NCBI GenBank assembly: GCA_951640195.1
Contig: OX621164.1
Span: 105,098-169,097, forward strand
Reading direction: 5' to 3'
DNA from: Porpolomopsis calyptriformis
Lineage: Eukaryota > Basidiomycota > Agaricomycetes > Agaricales > Hygrophoraceae
Length of the DNA stretch: 64,000 bases
How positions within the stretch are numbered: position 1 is the stretch's first letter; each line of letters starts with the position of its first letter. Shown one piece after another: positions 46,577-57,867 of the stretch. The translations under genes were made by a program, and so were the position numbers. Below the pieces are notes generated by a model. That model made no database searches. It was not told the DNA's origin and worked only from the letters and a program-made list of their open reading frames with translations.

Positions 46577-46734
46577 AAACTGATTTCATCTAACTTCAAT
46601 ATCAGTTTCAAAGTCTCAATCTATCTTGTACCCTTGAAACATGGTTGTAAGAACAGTTGTTGCACAGTATGTTTCAAGGGTATGAGATAGATTGAGACTT
46701 TGAAACTGATATTGAAGTTAGATGAAATTAGTTT
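46577..46734. repeat. Hairpin 1: 66-bp arms around a 26-bp spacer
   Basis: Left arm 46,577-46,642, spacer 46,643-46,668 (GGTTGTAAGAAC...GCACAGT), right arm 46,669-46,734. The arms match except at about three positions. The spacer is shared with hairpin 2 directly downstream. Confidence 0.85.
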
Positions 46735-46825
46735 AAGCTTGTCCTGGAGGATAAAAAAGCTAACTTGGTTGCAAGAACAGTTGTTGCACAGTAAGTTAGC
46801 TTTTTTATCCTCCAGGATGAGCTTA
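46734..46825. repeat. Hairpin 2: 33-bp arms around the same 26-bp spacer
   Basis: Left arm 46,734-46,766, spacer 46,767-46,792 (GGTTGCAAGAAC...GCACAGT, one change from spacer 1), right arm 46,793-46,825. The arms differ at two positions and are unrelated in sequence to hairpin 1. Confidence 0.85.
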
Positions 46826-47611
46826 AATGGCATGGCCCTTTTAGATGATAAAAGTCCCAATTGCTACCTTGTGCCCCAACTAATTGGCAATACCTACTAA
46901 GACCTTACTCTGCCTGTAACTGTTAACAATACCATCTTTAATGATGATGTAGCAGCTACCAACACTGTGGACAATGCCATAGATATTGATCCTAATAATT
47001 CAACCTGCCCCTCTGATATTGTTGCTAATACAGCTCACCTTTCAGAGGGACCTATAGCAATTTTGCCATGCAGCATTTGGTATATGGACCTGACCTCTCT
47101 TGAGTTGAAGAGTTTCTGCTGCATACTACACCTAGTGCTCATTCAAGATGAATGGAAGACTATGGTGGATTTTTTAACAAGAGGAAAAAAGGCATAGAAG
47201 GGGGTGCCATTATTACAGGCCAGCTAGGAATTGGTGGGCACCATAGTTGCTTTTGAACCTAATTTTCAACTAATAGACTATTCTTTTAAGGCAAAACTTG
47301 CCTGCTGTGCTACATCCTTATCCTTGCCTAGCAAATCATGGTTTAGGATTGCAAGGGACACATTTTTCTCATTGATGAAGACATACAGCTAAAGAATAGG
47401 AATGGCATAGTCAGGGTCCTAGGAGATGATATTCTTATGCTTGTCAATGCAGATAGTGATCACTGTAAACCTGCTTCAAGTATCCTCAGTAGTTCCAACC
47501 TTCAGGTATTGTTAATGTCATCACCATGAACAAGGCTAGATCAAAAGTGGCTCACTCAATGCATTGCAGATTCACATGCAGTATACATTATGGAACCATG
47601 GTTGTAGAAAG

Positions 47612-47725
47612 TGTTGGAAGTTGTACAATCTGTAGTATACAATTTGTATTAGTAATTATTATAGTATTATCAATGAGTTGTCTACCACCATGTTAGCAGG
47701 CAAGGTAGCTTGTCAAACATCAACA
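47612..47725 (+). repeat. 5' LTR of element E
   Basis: 114 bp, TG...CA, directly followed by the tRNA-Met-like primer site. About 80 percent similar to the 3' copy by eye, differing mostly by transitions, so this insertion is older than element B. Confidence 0.82.
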
Positions 47726-48621
47726 GGTTATAAGCCCTGGTTGTATGCAATCTGAGCACGCTACCTATCTACCAAGATAACAAAAAGAAGATAGCCTATT
47801 AAGCAGGTATGAACCTTTTTTGTAGGGCTAAAACAAGACCCAGCCCTAGATGACTGAGGGCATGGTGACCTCTTAATTGAGGTACACACCACCATTCACC
47901 ACTCTCTGACCAATCCAGATGGGACCCAACCTCAAAATTGAACTGCAAAGAGTGAGAGCTGCAAGGAGTGAGCTATGAAGAACTGCTATAGGAATCCATA
48001 ATAAGATGTTAACTAGCAATGCACCTGGATTAGGGGGATACATGCAACACAACATTGAGGGGATGTCAAGCGGAACAATACCACAGAAGGCACCACCCAA
48101 GATAAGACTATGGAATAGATAAACTGAAGGAGAAACCCACATTAGGGAGATATAGATAAGAACCCCAGGTCAGACTAGCACACTGGCAACTGGATACTCT
48201 AAAGGACACCCACCCAGCTACCAGCACCCAACCCCTCAAGTGAACCATCAAGTAAACCCTTCTATGCTGCCTGTGGAGATGAAGAATGACAAGTAGGAGG
48301 ATGTTGACTCTAGTATTGAGAGAGCTATTGACAGCCCTCTACTGAACCCTCCAAAGTATGCCAAGACCAACTGCTCAAATAGAATATAGCTACAATAGCA
48401 ACCATCAATATACTATGCCATTTACTACTTGTATCGAGAAGTACCAAAAGGGACAGCCAACAACTAGATTGACTGTTGCCCCTTGAGCCAGCCAGCACTG
48501 AAAACAAGCTGCCAACTAGAGTGAAACAGAGATACACACTAGTACTAAGAACAAGACACTAACTAGAACAAGAACTAGAAGCAACTGTGTAAGCCACCTT
48601 GGAAGCACATTGCTATTAGGT

Positions 48622-49661
48622 ATTAGGTGAAATATAAAATACTTCACTTCTAGAACTACTGGAGTTATACATCAATCAAGTAAGTCCTAGTTGTTCGAGG
48701 GAGATGTGAATTGATTGAGTAATGGACACTTCCTCCTTTGATGGGGCTTGAGTAATCCTTAGCTAGGATGTACAGATGAACAGGCTATCCAAACTCAATG
48801 GATAGTATTGACTGAGAGAGCAAGAATTAAGTCAACAGCTGACTTAGAAGAATACTTATCACAGTGAGGTCTCTCCAATAATGACTGAGACTTTGAGAAT
48901 GTGATGAATAAGCAGGGGCTGAGATAAGATAAGATAGTCCACGATAGCTATCTTCAACTTACAGAATACATCAAGAGGTGATTTCTAAGTTGGTTCTTTA
49001 TGTAAGAGGGCTTAGGTGAAATCACACAGGGTATAAGCTTAATAGACTAGACTAGATTGGATGTATTGACTACAGACAAGTAGTATCAATAAGGGGTAGT
49101 ACTAGGTACTGAGTACTAGGGGTGAGTTCAAGGGAAAAGGGGGGAGAGTGGACTAGGGAGGGGAGTGGGGAAAAAGTGGGTTGAAAGTGAACTAAATGTG
49201 AACTGAACTCCTCACTGGTTAAAAGGGGGCCCTTTATATATGTTTGAGAACAATGGGCAATGAGAACAATGGGAAATAAGAACAATGGATAAAAGAATAA
49301 TGAGGAGTTTGAATTGTGACTCACTATGAGTCAGACAATGAGGAGAACAATAGAGGAGATTAATATGAGTCATAGTAACTCAGAGAATAATGGAGTGATG
49401 ACAGAACAATAGAGAAATAGGATATGAGTCATTCTGACTCAGAGAACAATGGGGAAGAATGCTATTGTCCACAATAAGATAGCATAGGTAAAGATAGTAG
49501 TGTATCTTATCTGAGATAAGATAATATGTGAGGGACAGTGATATCTTATCTAAGATAAGATAAGATAAGATAAGATAAAGGATATTTGAGCTATAGCTGC
49601 TACTTGCTGAATGCATGATCTTTGGTTAAGTTTGATACTAAATCAGTTTGGGATCATGACA
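48622..49661 (-). mobile_element. Repeat F1 (about 1,040 bp), TSD TAGGT
   Basis: Minus orientation. One end is TGTCATGATCCC (at 49,661, minus); the other lies near 48,622. TAGGT is found at 48,617-48,621 and 49,662-49,666; the left end is ambiguous because TAGGT occurs twice there. It contains a GATAA tandem run at 49,545-49,578 and a promoter-like ATATATAAAGGGCC (minus). Size and ends fit a solo LTR. No coding capacity seen. Confidence 0.7.
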
Positions 49662-51305
49662 TAGGTCAGCTGGAACCTGAAATCCAAGCCTATATTGACA
49701 CCTGAGACCTGTCTCCCAAGCCCAAACTGTGTGCTAGGGACAAGAGCCTGAACCAGGCAATGAGCAAACATCTATAACAATAGAAAACTAAGTTCTGTCT
49801 GAAATGACACTAAAACTACAATACATCCACTATGTACTAGGACACCTATATTGAAGGGGCAAATATATTGTAACATGGACATCGATGATATATGAATACC
49901 AACAACAGCCCTTTACTAACCAAGTAACCAAAGTCACTAACAAAGACAATTGCTAGAATAGCTTAGACAGTATGTCTAATAACTAAGAGCCATCAAAGGA
50001 CCAAGAGGCTAAGGAAATGGAAAGAGAAGAGTATATGCCAATCCACAGGATATTGAAAGCCACGCCACTGACACTACTTGCCCATATTGCCAACAACAAT
50101 GAACTAGAAAGATATAGCAAATGTCTGAAATGACTATAAACTAAGGTACAATAGAGAAGGACAACAAGAGTCCTACAATGGAGAGGGGCCATTGATAAAC
50201 TAACCCAGAAGGTTGCACTGACAACCAGAGCCTTGCAATGGAGAGGGACTATTAGTAAACAAACCTGGAAGGTTACTGTATCAACCTGAATGTCTGTAAT
50301 GACACTAAACTATCATGCTATTGATACTAAGCTAAACAGCAACATCTATACCTGGAAATGAACAATAATGACTACCCAAGTTCTCTGTCTAATTGCTACT
50401 AGCACAGAGACTGAACCTACTAACCACAAAGCCAAAAACCAGTGAAAACCCCAACCGAAGCCTAGGAGGCAATACTGGCTGAACTCAAGCTATTATAACC
50501 AAGGCCCTCTGGAACAAGGATCTCCAGCTAAGAGATGAGGAAAGGGAAAGTGGAGAATATATCAGCTCCCAGAATACCAGATGAAAAGCTATAAACAATG
50601 ATGAACACCCAAATGCTGAAACCCTGATTACATGCTAGCAAGAACCACTTCCTAGACCCCAATGGAAAGCTGCAAAAAGGTATATGAGAAGGCATAGCAA
50701 TACAAGCTGCTGAAGATATATGCCAAGCCTAACGCGCAAGAAGTACAACACAGCCAATGCACCCAAAGATATCAACCACACCCTGCTGAAGGGAAGATGC
50801 AACCTGATCACCCACCTAACTAGACCCAAGGAAGTAACAATAGGATCATCCTGATATAGTCACCAACCACCAACTGCTACCACCATCTACATGGAAGATT
50901 AGCCACCATGTGTGCACACCCAAAAATCCTGTATATTAATATGCATGGTATAAGGGGGTGAAATGAGTTTATACCCTATGCAATGTTGACACATAGAAGA
51001 GGCATAACAGAGTAAACTGCCTCACACACAATGTACATGGAAGTACCCCCAGCGTCATGGGAAAGAGTACTGCTCTGAGAGTGGAAACCCTATGGATGAA
51101 GAACCCAAGCTGATAACAGAAGGACAACACCTCATATACCCCACTACTATCATGAAATTGGCGTTCACTCTCTTAAAATTCCTCTCTTTTCTTCGTTCTT
51201 TTCTTTTCTTTCTTATACCAGTTCTTTTGGAGGGGAGGCTGTCTTTATTGGCAGCGGAAACTACTTGTACAAAAGGAGGAATCCATGTCTGACTAGCTAA
51301 TTATA

Positions 51306-52138
51306 CTAGTCCGTCTTGGCAATCTCCTGCACCATACTGTCCCTCAAGAACTCTACAAAACTCGACACTACTTGACCATCTATTGCAGCCAACTTATTAC
51401 CCCAGTAGATTGCCCCATTGGTGTCACCACCGGAGGCCTGCAACTCGGCAGCCTTCCCTTCAACGAAACTCATCGCTATCTTTCTCGCTTCCTCACCCAA
51501 CTAATCGTTGGTGGGACTCCATAACAAACTGGGAGGAACTTCTTCCTCCTCGATCTTGACATTGACGTTGGTCGACGACGACGACAAATCTTCAACTAAA
51601 AAAGATAGAGAATCAGCAACTATGAAGAGAGCGAGAGAGTTAAAAGGCTCACCACTAGACAAAACACTTGTTGGACCAGGGGTCCAAGGACGGAAAGGGG
51701 GGCTGGTAGCCAAGTCCTCAGGCTTAGCATCATCAAAGGGGAGGGGATACCCCCAACGGTCGGAACTCCAATCAACTCGCTCCTCCAAAGGGAGCTTGGA
51801 GGTGGGAGGAGGGGCGTCATCATCCCAAGCTAAAAAGGGAAAGCCTATTATCAATAAACACAAACTAATAAAGACAAAACAAGATACATACCAAGCGGAT
51901 CCTCCATCAAGCCACAAACATGCTGGATTGGCCAGCGAACATACGGACACTTTCTGACCTTATGCTTGCCACCGCAAGCAAAACAAGAGAAGGAAGACCA
52001 GCAGAGGTCGGCGTCGGAAGGGATGCGCTGAAGGTAATAATGAAATGAATCGCAATCGAGAAAGACAGGAGCAGTGCGGTGCACCACTCCAGACTGCTTG
52101 AAGAATCGGACGTAGTGGCCTTGGTGGGAGGGAGTCAT
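51306..52138 (-). pseudogene. D2 zinc-knuckle gene, one nonsense codon
   Basis: ATG at 52,138, three exons with introns at the conserved places, stop at 51,306-51,308. A single internal TAG (51,501-51,503) replaces Trp in the SPTNDW motif. Otherwise it is open, with CFACGGKHKVRKC and SFVEFLRDSMVQEI intact. Confidence 0.7.
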
Positions 52139-52646
52139 GATGAATTGACAAGGATTGAACTGAAGCGTAGGGATACAACCCCACACCTTTTATATGCTCA
52201 GACACAAAGGGAAGACCAAAAGGAGGTTCCTCAGTCAAAGAAGAGAAACCCGATACGCCAGACAAGAGATAGAAACAACGGCGATCTCATGACTAGAAGA
52301 ACAATAGGAACCAGTCATGAGACAGCACAGCCTGATACTGCGGAAGGCTATGCCCAATAGAGTTGAGTCATCAAAACAACACAGCCTTCTGCAGTATGAC
52401 TAAGAACAATGGCAAACCTTAAACTGGAGGCTGTGAACAATAGAAAATGGGGTGACTGTAGAAGCTGACTCATAGTGACTCCTATTTTAGAAATACTATA
52501 TAAACCCTGAGGGTGAAGCAGATCATCACTTCGTCCTCCTGTGAGATTACTTGTAGTAGCATGAACGCAATCAGAATCATCAGACTTCTCTTCCATCAGA
52601 ACAAGAAAAGAGAAACATAAACCCATAACTACTGAGCCAATCGTTC

Positions 52647-52857
52647 ATGCCCATATTCCCTAAACTCTCAGCAGAGGCACGCAACGGATTCAACTCACAG
52701 AACAACTTCTTTGTAGAAGTAAAACTTAACTCAGGAGGAATCATCACCCTTTACAAGGATGTCCCCATCAGAACTTTCTTCTACATCCTACTAGACTTAT
52801 TAAGCTCCAAGGCCTGCCTTGTGATTGATGAAAAGACTTGCAACTACAGTTGTGACA
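52647..52857 (+). CDS. D2 divergent short ORF
   Basis: ATG at 52,647, open to the repeat end and slightly beyond, the same protein start as in D1 and D3 (MPIFPKLSAEARNGF). Preceded by ACTATATAAACC at about 52,495. No recognised domain. Confidence 0.45.
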
Positions 52858-54025
52858 ACTACCACCAACACACTAGCCCATGGAACTAGAGCAAGCATAA
52901 AAGAAATGGGGATATGAAGGAGAAGGCAAAGGAGAACTGAATGCTGACCTTTTGACACCAGCTGAAAGGGGAACATGATATCAACACCTACCCACATTGC
53001 CATTTGTTAAATCACTCTATCTATTACCCAGATGACTGTATGAATACATGCACATATAGATTAAAGTCACACCATTCTGGAAGAAGAAGCTGAAATAACT
53101 TATACACTACACAACCACTATTAGATCACTGATAAGTACCACTGAAAGGCTGATGCATACTACTAAAGGGCCAACAAGGACCAAACCTAGGTAGCAAGTA
53201 GTCAACCTCCCAATCCCACCTAAGCTAAGTACACAGCTACTACATGTGCAACCAAGGAAGCTATCCTGCACCATACCATCCCTCCAAAACTCTGACACCT
53301 TATCCCAATCCCACACACACAGACACCACCAGATAATGATGCATCTGTAACAATGTAAAACTAGACCGTGTCCGCAATAACATTAAACTACAATAGTATC
53401 TACCAATTTGACAAATGCCATTACTGCCCACTATACACCCAATGGACAATGGACAATGCCCCACACTGAAACCCACAGCAATGGAAGACCCACCACTGTC
53501 ATTTTCACCACTGTATGTGAAGAAACCTCAAGTGCCATTGTGAGCACAGGGAATCTATGATCAGCTAACAAAACCTAGCTATGCAAACCCTGTAAATGCA
53601 TGCTGAAGGACTAAGAACTCAAAAGCATACAAATCCCCAACTATGCTACTACAAGACCACAAATGCAATACCCACCCATACCAGATGAATATCCTGCTTA
53701 TGCATTGTCAAGGACACTGCAAACATTAAGGCTGCAATAGACACCAGACTGCAGTGAGTGAATGCTCCTGGTTGACAGGCTGTTGTGAGCTGGCTAGACA
53801 TGTCATATGCTGAGACAATGACCTCTGAGCTACCAGAGAGAATGCCAATTGACACAGAGACCTCCAAACCTGAGATGAATCCAACAATAGGTACAATTGA
53901 AGCTTTCAAAGCCCACCTTTTATTCCTAGTCAACCCCATTCCATGACCATTCTAATCTATATTACATGTATAGATTAAGGGGGTATACTCTAAAACCTCT
54001 ACAGCTACTATAGCTTGAGGGGGTG

Positions 54026-54139
54026 TGTTGGAAGTTGTGTAATCCATAGTGTACATTTTGTACTAGTAATCATCATGGTATTATGAACAAGTTGTCCACC
54101 ACTACATCAGTAGGCAAGGTAGCTTGTCAAACATTAACA
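54026..54139 (+). repeat. 3' LTR of element E
   Basis: 114 bp, starting TGTTGGAAGTTG and ending TTAACA, followed by GAAAG. Confidence 0.82.
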
Positions 54140-54756
54140 GAAAGAACTTGTCATATGGTTTATGCAGTCTGCTTGATCAATTTTGGCTGCTCATGCACTC
54201 TATAGGTTGTTCCTATCAGGTGTCAAATTCAATCTCAACTGATTTCAGGAGGTTACATATTGTTGCAGTAATGTACCTTGCCTGTGTTTCAATGCAGCAG
54301 TGTTACCCCAAAAGCTTCAGATCAATAAAGATAATATTTATAATGTAATTAATCAAACTAATAACTTAGCTAATGCTATTATTCATGTGCACACTGTGTT
54401 ATGATCCCAAACTGATTTGGTATCAAACCTAACCAAAGATTATGCATTCAGGAAGTAGCATTCAATAGCCCTCTAATACCCTTTATCTTATCTTATCTTA
54501 TCTTATCTTAGATAAGATATACTACTATCTTTCACATATACTATCTTATCATGGACAATAGCATTCTACTCCATTGTTCTCTGAGTTAGAATAACTCATA
54601 TTCTATTTCTCCATTATTCTCCTATCACTCCATTATCCTCTGAGTCACTATAACTTATATTGATCTTCCCCATTGTTCTCCCCATTGTCTGACTCATAGT
54701 AAGTTACAATTTCAAACTCCTCATTGTTCTTTTATCCATTATTCTTATTCCCCATT

Positions 54757-55163
54757 TGTTAGGACCTAAGCTTGTTTGGGTCTTGAGGCCTGGCTCAGGA
54801 TGAACTTGTTGACAGGGATAATAAATGGATGAGCACAAAGTTGTTGCAATACCAAGTTCAGGTATACAGACAAGTAAGTTAAAAACTATAGATACAGGGG
54901 TAGCTACTAGTCTTATATAGTAATGGATAATTAGGGGTAGTTATATGTATGTGACTGAGTTGGAATATCTAGGGTGATCAGTCCTGAGATATGTATAAGA
55001 CATAGTAAGCTATCATAAGTCTAAGATATAGTAAGTCATCATGAGACAGATAAGTCTAAGACATGGCAAGTCATTATGAGACAGATAGGTCTAAGATGTA
55101 GTAAGATGGATAAGTTCTAATAAGGGAAAAGAGTAGAAGTTGATGGAAATAGTAATTCTGATA
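54757..55163 (+). mobile_element. Repeat H (407 bp), solo-LTR-like
   Basis: Interrupts F2 relative to F1. Starts TGTTAGGACC and ends TTCTGATA (CA decayed to TA). Flanks CCATT (54,752-54,756) and CTATT (55,164-55,168) differ by one transition. Non-coding. Confidence 0.6.
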
Positions 55164-55753
55164 CTATTGTTCTCATTACCTATTGTTCTCAAACATATAT
55201 AAAGGGCCCCCTTTGGACCAGTGAGGAGAGTTAGTTCACTTTCAACCCACTTTATCCCCACCCCCCCCCTAGTCTACTCTCCCCCTTTTCCCTTGAACTC
55301 ACCACCTAGTACTTAGTACCTAGTGCTACCCCTTGTTGATACTACTTGTCTGTAGTCAATACATCCAATCCAGTCTAGTCTATTAAGCTTATATCTTGTG
55401 TAATTTACCCTAAGCCCTCTTATATGAAGAACTAACTTAGGAATCACCCCTTGATGTATTCTGTAAGTTGAAGATAGCCATTGTAGACTATCTTATCTTA
55501 TCTCATTCCCTGCTTATTCATCACATACTCAAAGTCTCAGTCCTTATTAGAGGGACCTCACTGTGATAAGTATTCTTCTAAGTCAGCTATTAACTTAATT
55601 CTTACTCTCCCAGTCAATACTATCTATTAAGTTTGGATAGCCTATTCATCTGTATATCCTAGCTAAGGATTAATCAAGCCCTATCAAAGGAGGAAGTATT
55701 TATTATCAATCAATCCACATCTCCCCTGAATAACCAGAACTTACTTGATTAAC

Positions 55754-56120
55754 TGTTATGTTTTGGTAGTCAAAGGTTTTACTTCTCATGTTGGAGGGGC
55801 TGATAGGGAATAGAGATTCAACTAAAGAGTGGGGAACTAACTAGGAATCAAACTTAATCTACTGACTAGAGGTTAGGCTTTATGTACTAACTACCTGAGT
55901 TACCATGAGTCAATCATAAGGATGATTACAAAGCGGAATCTGGAATGTGACTAGTGAAGGGTCACAAAAAGAATGGTGGAAGTGGAATGTGACTTGTAAA
56001 GAGTTGGAAAGGAAATACATGTGACTACTCTCTATATATAAATCAGTAAAGTGGAAGGATGAACGGTTAAGAGACTAATCTAATATGACTAAAAGAAAAA
56101 GAAAAAGTATGTCTGTGACA
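55754..56120 (+). mobile_element. Repeat G (367 bp), solo-LTR-like, TSD TTAAC
   Basis: Absent from the corresponding place in F1. TGTTATGTTTTGG ... GTCTGTGACA, flanked by TTAAC at 55,749-55,753 and 56,121-56,125. Non-coding. Confidence 0.78.
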
Positions 56121-56322
56121 TTAACATATAACTCTAGTAGTTCTAGAAGTGAAGTATTAATACTTCACCTGATAGCTGGTGAACCAATCTATAGTGCATT
56201 TGAAATATACCCCACTCTCTCAAATAGAGCTTTCATATCTTGTCTGGTATAACCCCTGTCTGACTTTGCTGTTGAATGGATAGTAGCTAAGCTAGACTAA
56301 TGAGGTGCTAGTGCTGCATATC

Positions 56323-56533
56323 TGTCACAACTGTAGTTGCAAGTCTTTTCGTTAATCACAAGGCAGGCCTTGGAGCTTAATAAGTCTAGTAGGATATAGA
56401 AGAAAGTTCTGACAGGGACATCTTCGTATAGAGTGATGATTCCTTCTGAATTAAGTTTTACTTCTACAAAGAAGTTGTTCTGCGGGTTGAATCCGTTGCG
56501 TGCCTCTGCTGAGAGTTTAGGGAATATGGGCAT
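56323..56533 (-). CDS. D3 divergent short ORF
   Basis: ATG at 56,533, open through the repeat terminus and eight codons beyond it. Same protein as in D1 and D2. No domain recognised. Confidence 0.45.
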
Positions 56534-57040
56534 GAACGGTTGGCTCAGTAGTTATGGTTTTGTGTTTCTCTTTTCTTGTTCTGATGGAAAAGAAGTCTGA
56601 TGATTCTGATTGCATTTGTGCTACTACAAGTAATCTCACAGGAGGACAAAGTGATGATCCGCTTCACCCTCAGGGTTTATATAGTATTTCTAAAATAGGA
56701 GTCATTATGAGTCAACCTCCGCAGTCACCCCATTTTCTATTGTTCACAGCCTCCGGTTTAAGGTTTGCCATTGTTCTTAGTCATACTGCAGAAGGCTGTG
56801 TTGTTTTGATGACTCAACTCTATTGGGCATAGCCTTCCGCAGTATTAGGCTGTGCTGTCTCATGACTGGTTCCTATTGTTCTTCTAGTCATGAGATCGCC
56901 GTTGTTTCTATCTCTTGCCTGGCATATCGGGTTTCTCTTCTTTGACTGAGGAATCTCCTTTTGGTCTTCCCTTTGTGTCTGAGCATATAAAAGGTGTGGG
57001 GTTGTATCCCTACGCTTCAGTTCAATCCTTGTCAATCATC

Positions 57041-57867
57041 ATGACTCCCTCCCACCAAGGCCACTACGTCCGATTCTTTAAGCAGTCTGGAGTGGTGCAC
57101 CGCACTGCTCCCATCTTTCTTGATTGTGATTCATTTCACTACTACCTCCAGCGCATCCCCTCCGACGCCGACCTCTGTTGGTCTTCCTTCTCTTGCTTTG
57201 CCTGCGGTGGCAAGCACAAAGTCAAGAAGTGTCCGTTCATTCGCTGGCCAATCCAGCATGCTTGCGGCTTGATGGAGGATCTGCTTGGTGAGTATCTTGT
57301 TTTGTCTTTATTAGTCTGTGTTTATTGATAATAGGCTTTCCCTTTCTTAGCTTGGGATGATGACGCCCCTCCCTCTACTTCCCAGCTCCCTGAGGAGCAG
57401 GTTAATTGGGGGTCTGACAAGTGGGCTGACTCTCTCCCTTCTGTCAAGAAGGAGGCAGTCAACTGGGCTACCAGTCCCCCTTTCTGTCCTTGGACCCCTG
57501 GTCCAATGAGTTCTTTATCTAGTGGTAAGCTCTCAATTCTCTCGCTCTCTTCATGATTGTTGACTCTTTATTCTTAGTGGAAGATTTGTCGTCGTCATTC
57601 ACTAATGTCAACATCAAGATCGAGGAGGAAGAAATTCCTCCCAGTTTGTTGTGGAGTCCCACCAACGATTGGTTGGGTGAGGAAGTGAGAAAGATAGCGA
57701 TGAGTTTTGTTGAAGGGAAGGCTGCCGAGTTGCAGGCCTCCGGTGGTAACACCAATGGGGCAATCTACTGGGGTAATAAGTTGGCCGCATTAGATGGTCA
57801 AGTAGTTTCGAGTTTTGTAGAGTTCTTGAGGGACAGTATGGTGCAGGAGATTGCCAAGATGGACTAG
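57041..57867 (+). CDS. D3 zinc-knuckle gene, intact after splicing
   Basis: Exons 57041-57287, 57351-57524 and 57578-57867 give 236 residues with no stop. It has the conserved start MTPSHQGHYVRFFKQSG, the Cys/His cluster CFACGGKHKVKKC, an acidic middle and the C-terminal helix. All splice sites are canonical (GTGAGT/TTAG, GTAAGC/TTAG) and fall at the same codon positions as in D1, D2 and D4. The exon 2 segment at about 57,385-57,465 is unlike the other copies, while both flanks are nearly identical. Function unknown; nucleic-acid binding is plausible from the Cys/His cluster. Confidence 0.65.

Larger units (their letters stand above)
51148..52857 (-). mobile_element. Repeat D2 (1,710 bp), TSD ACTAC, inside element E
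   Basis: Inverted copy of the D repeat, flanked by ACTAC at 51,143-51,147 and 52,858-52,862. The left terminal TGTCATG has decayed to TATCATG. It carries the zinc-knuckle gene on the minus strand and the divergent ORF on the plus strand. Confidence 0.87.
47612..54139 (+). mobile_element. Copia-like LTR element E with short LTRs, TSD GAAAG
   Basis: LTRs of 114 bp at 47,612-47,725 and 54,026-54,139 (TGTTGGAAGTTG ... ACA), flanked by GAAAG at 47,607-47,611 and 54,140-54,144. The primer site GGTTATAAGCCCTGG at 47,726-47,740 matches the complement of an initiator tRNA-Met anticodon arm except for one G-to-A change, as in Copia-type half-tRNA priming. A purine tract (GAGGGGGTG) precedes the 3' LTR. 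Removing F1 and D2 leaves only about 3.8 kb, in which I recognise no gag or pol, so it is deleted or non-autonomous. A roughly 60-bp unit is tandemly duplicated at 50,171-50,275. Confidence 0.8.
54397..56173 (+). mobile_element. Repeat F2, carrying inserted solo-LTR-like repeats H and G
   Basis: Begins TGTTATGATCCC, the plus-oriented counterpart of F1, and ends near CACCTGAT at 56,173. Without H and G it is about 1 kb, matching F1. It includes a TATCT tandem run at 54,485-54,515 and ATATATAAAGGGCC near 55,196. A clean target duplication is not visible. Confidence 0.65.

Noticed and set aside
51508..51957. 149-codon plus-strand ORF inside D2
   Set aside because: Antisense shadow of exons 2 and 3 of the D2 zinc-knuckle gene, running through its intron.
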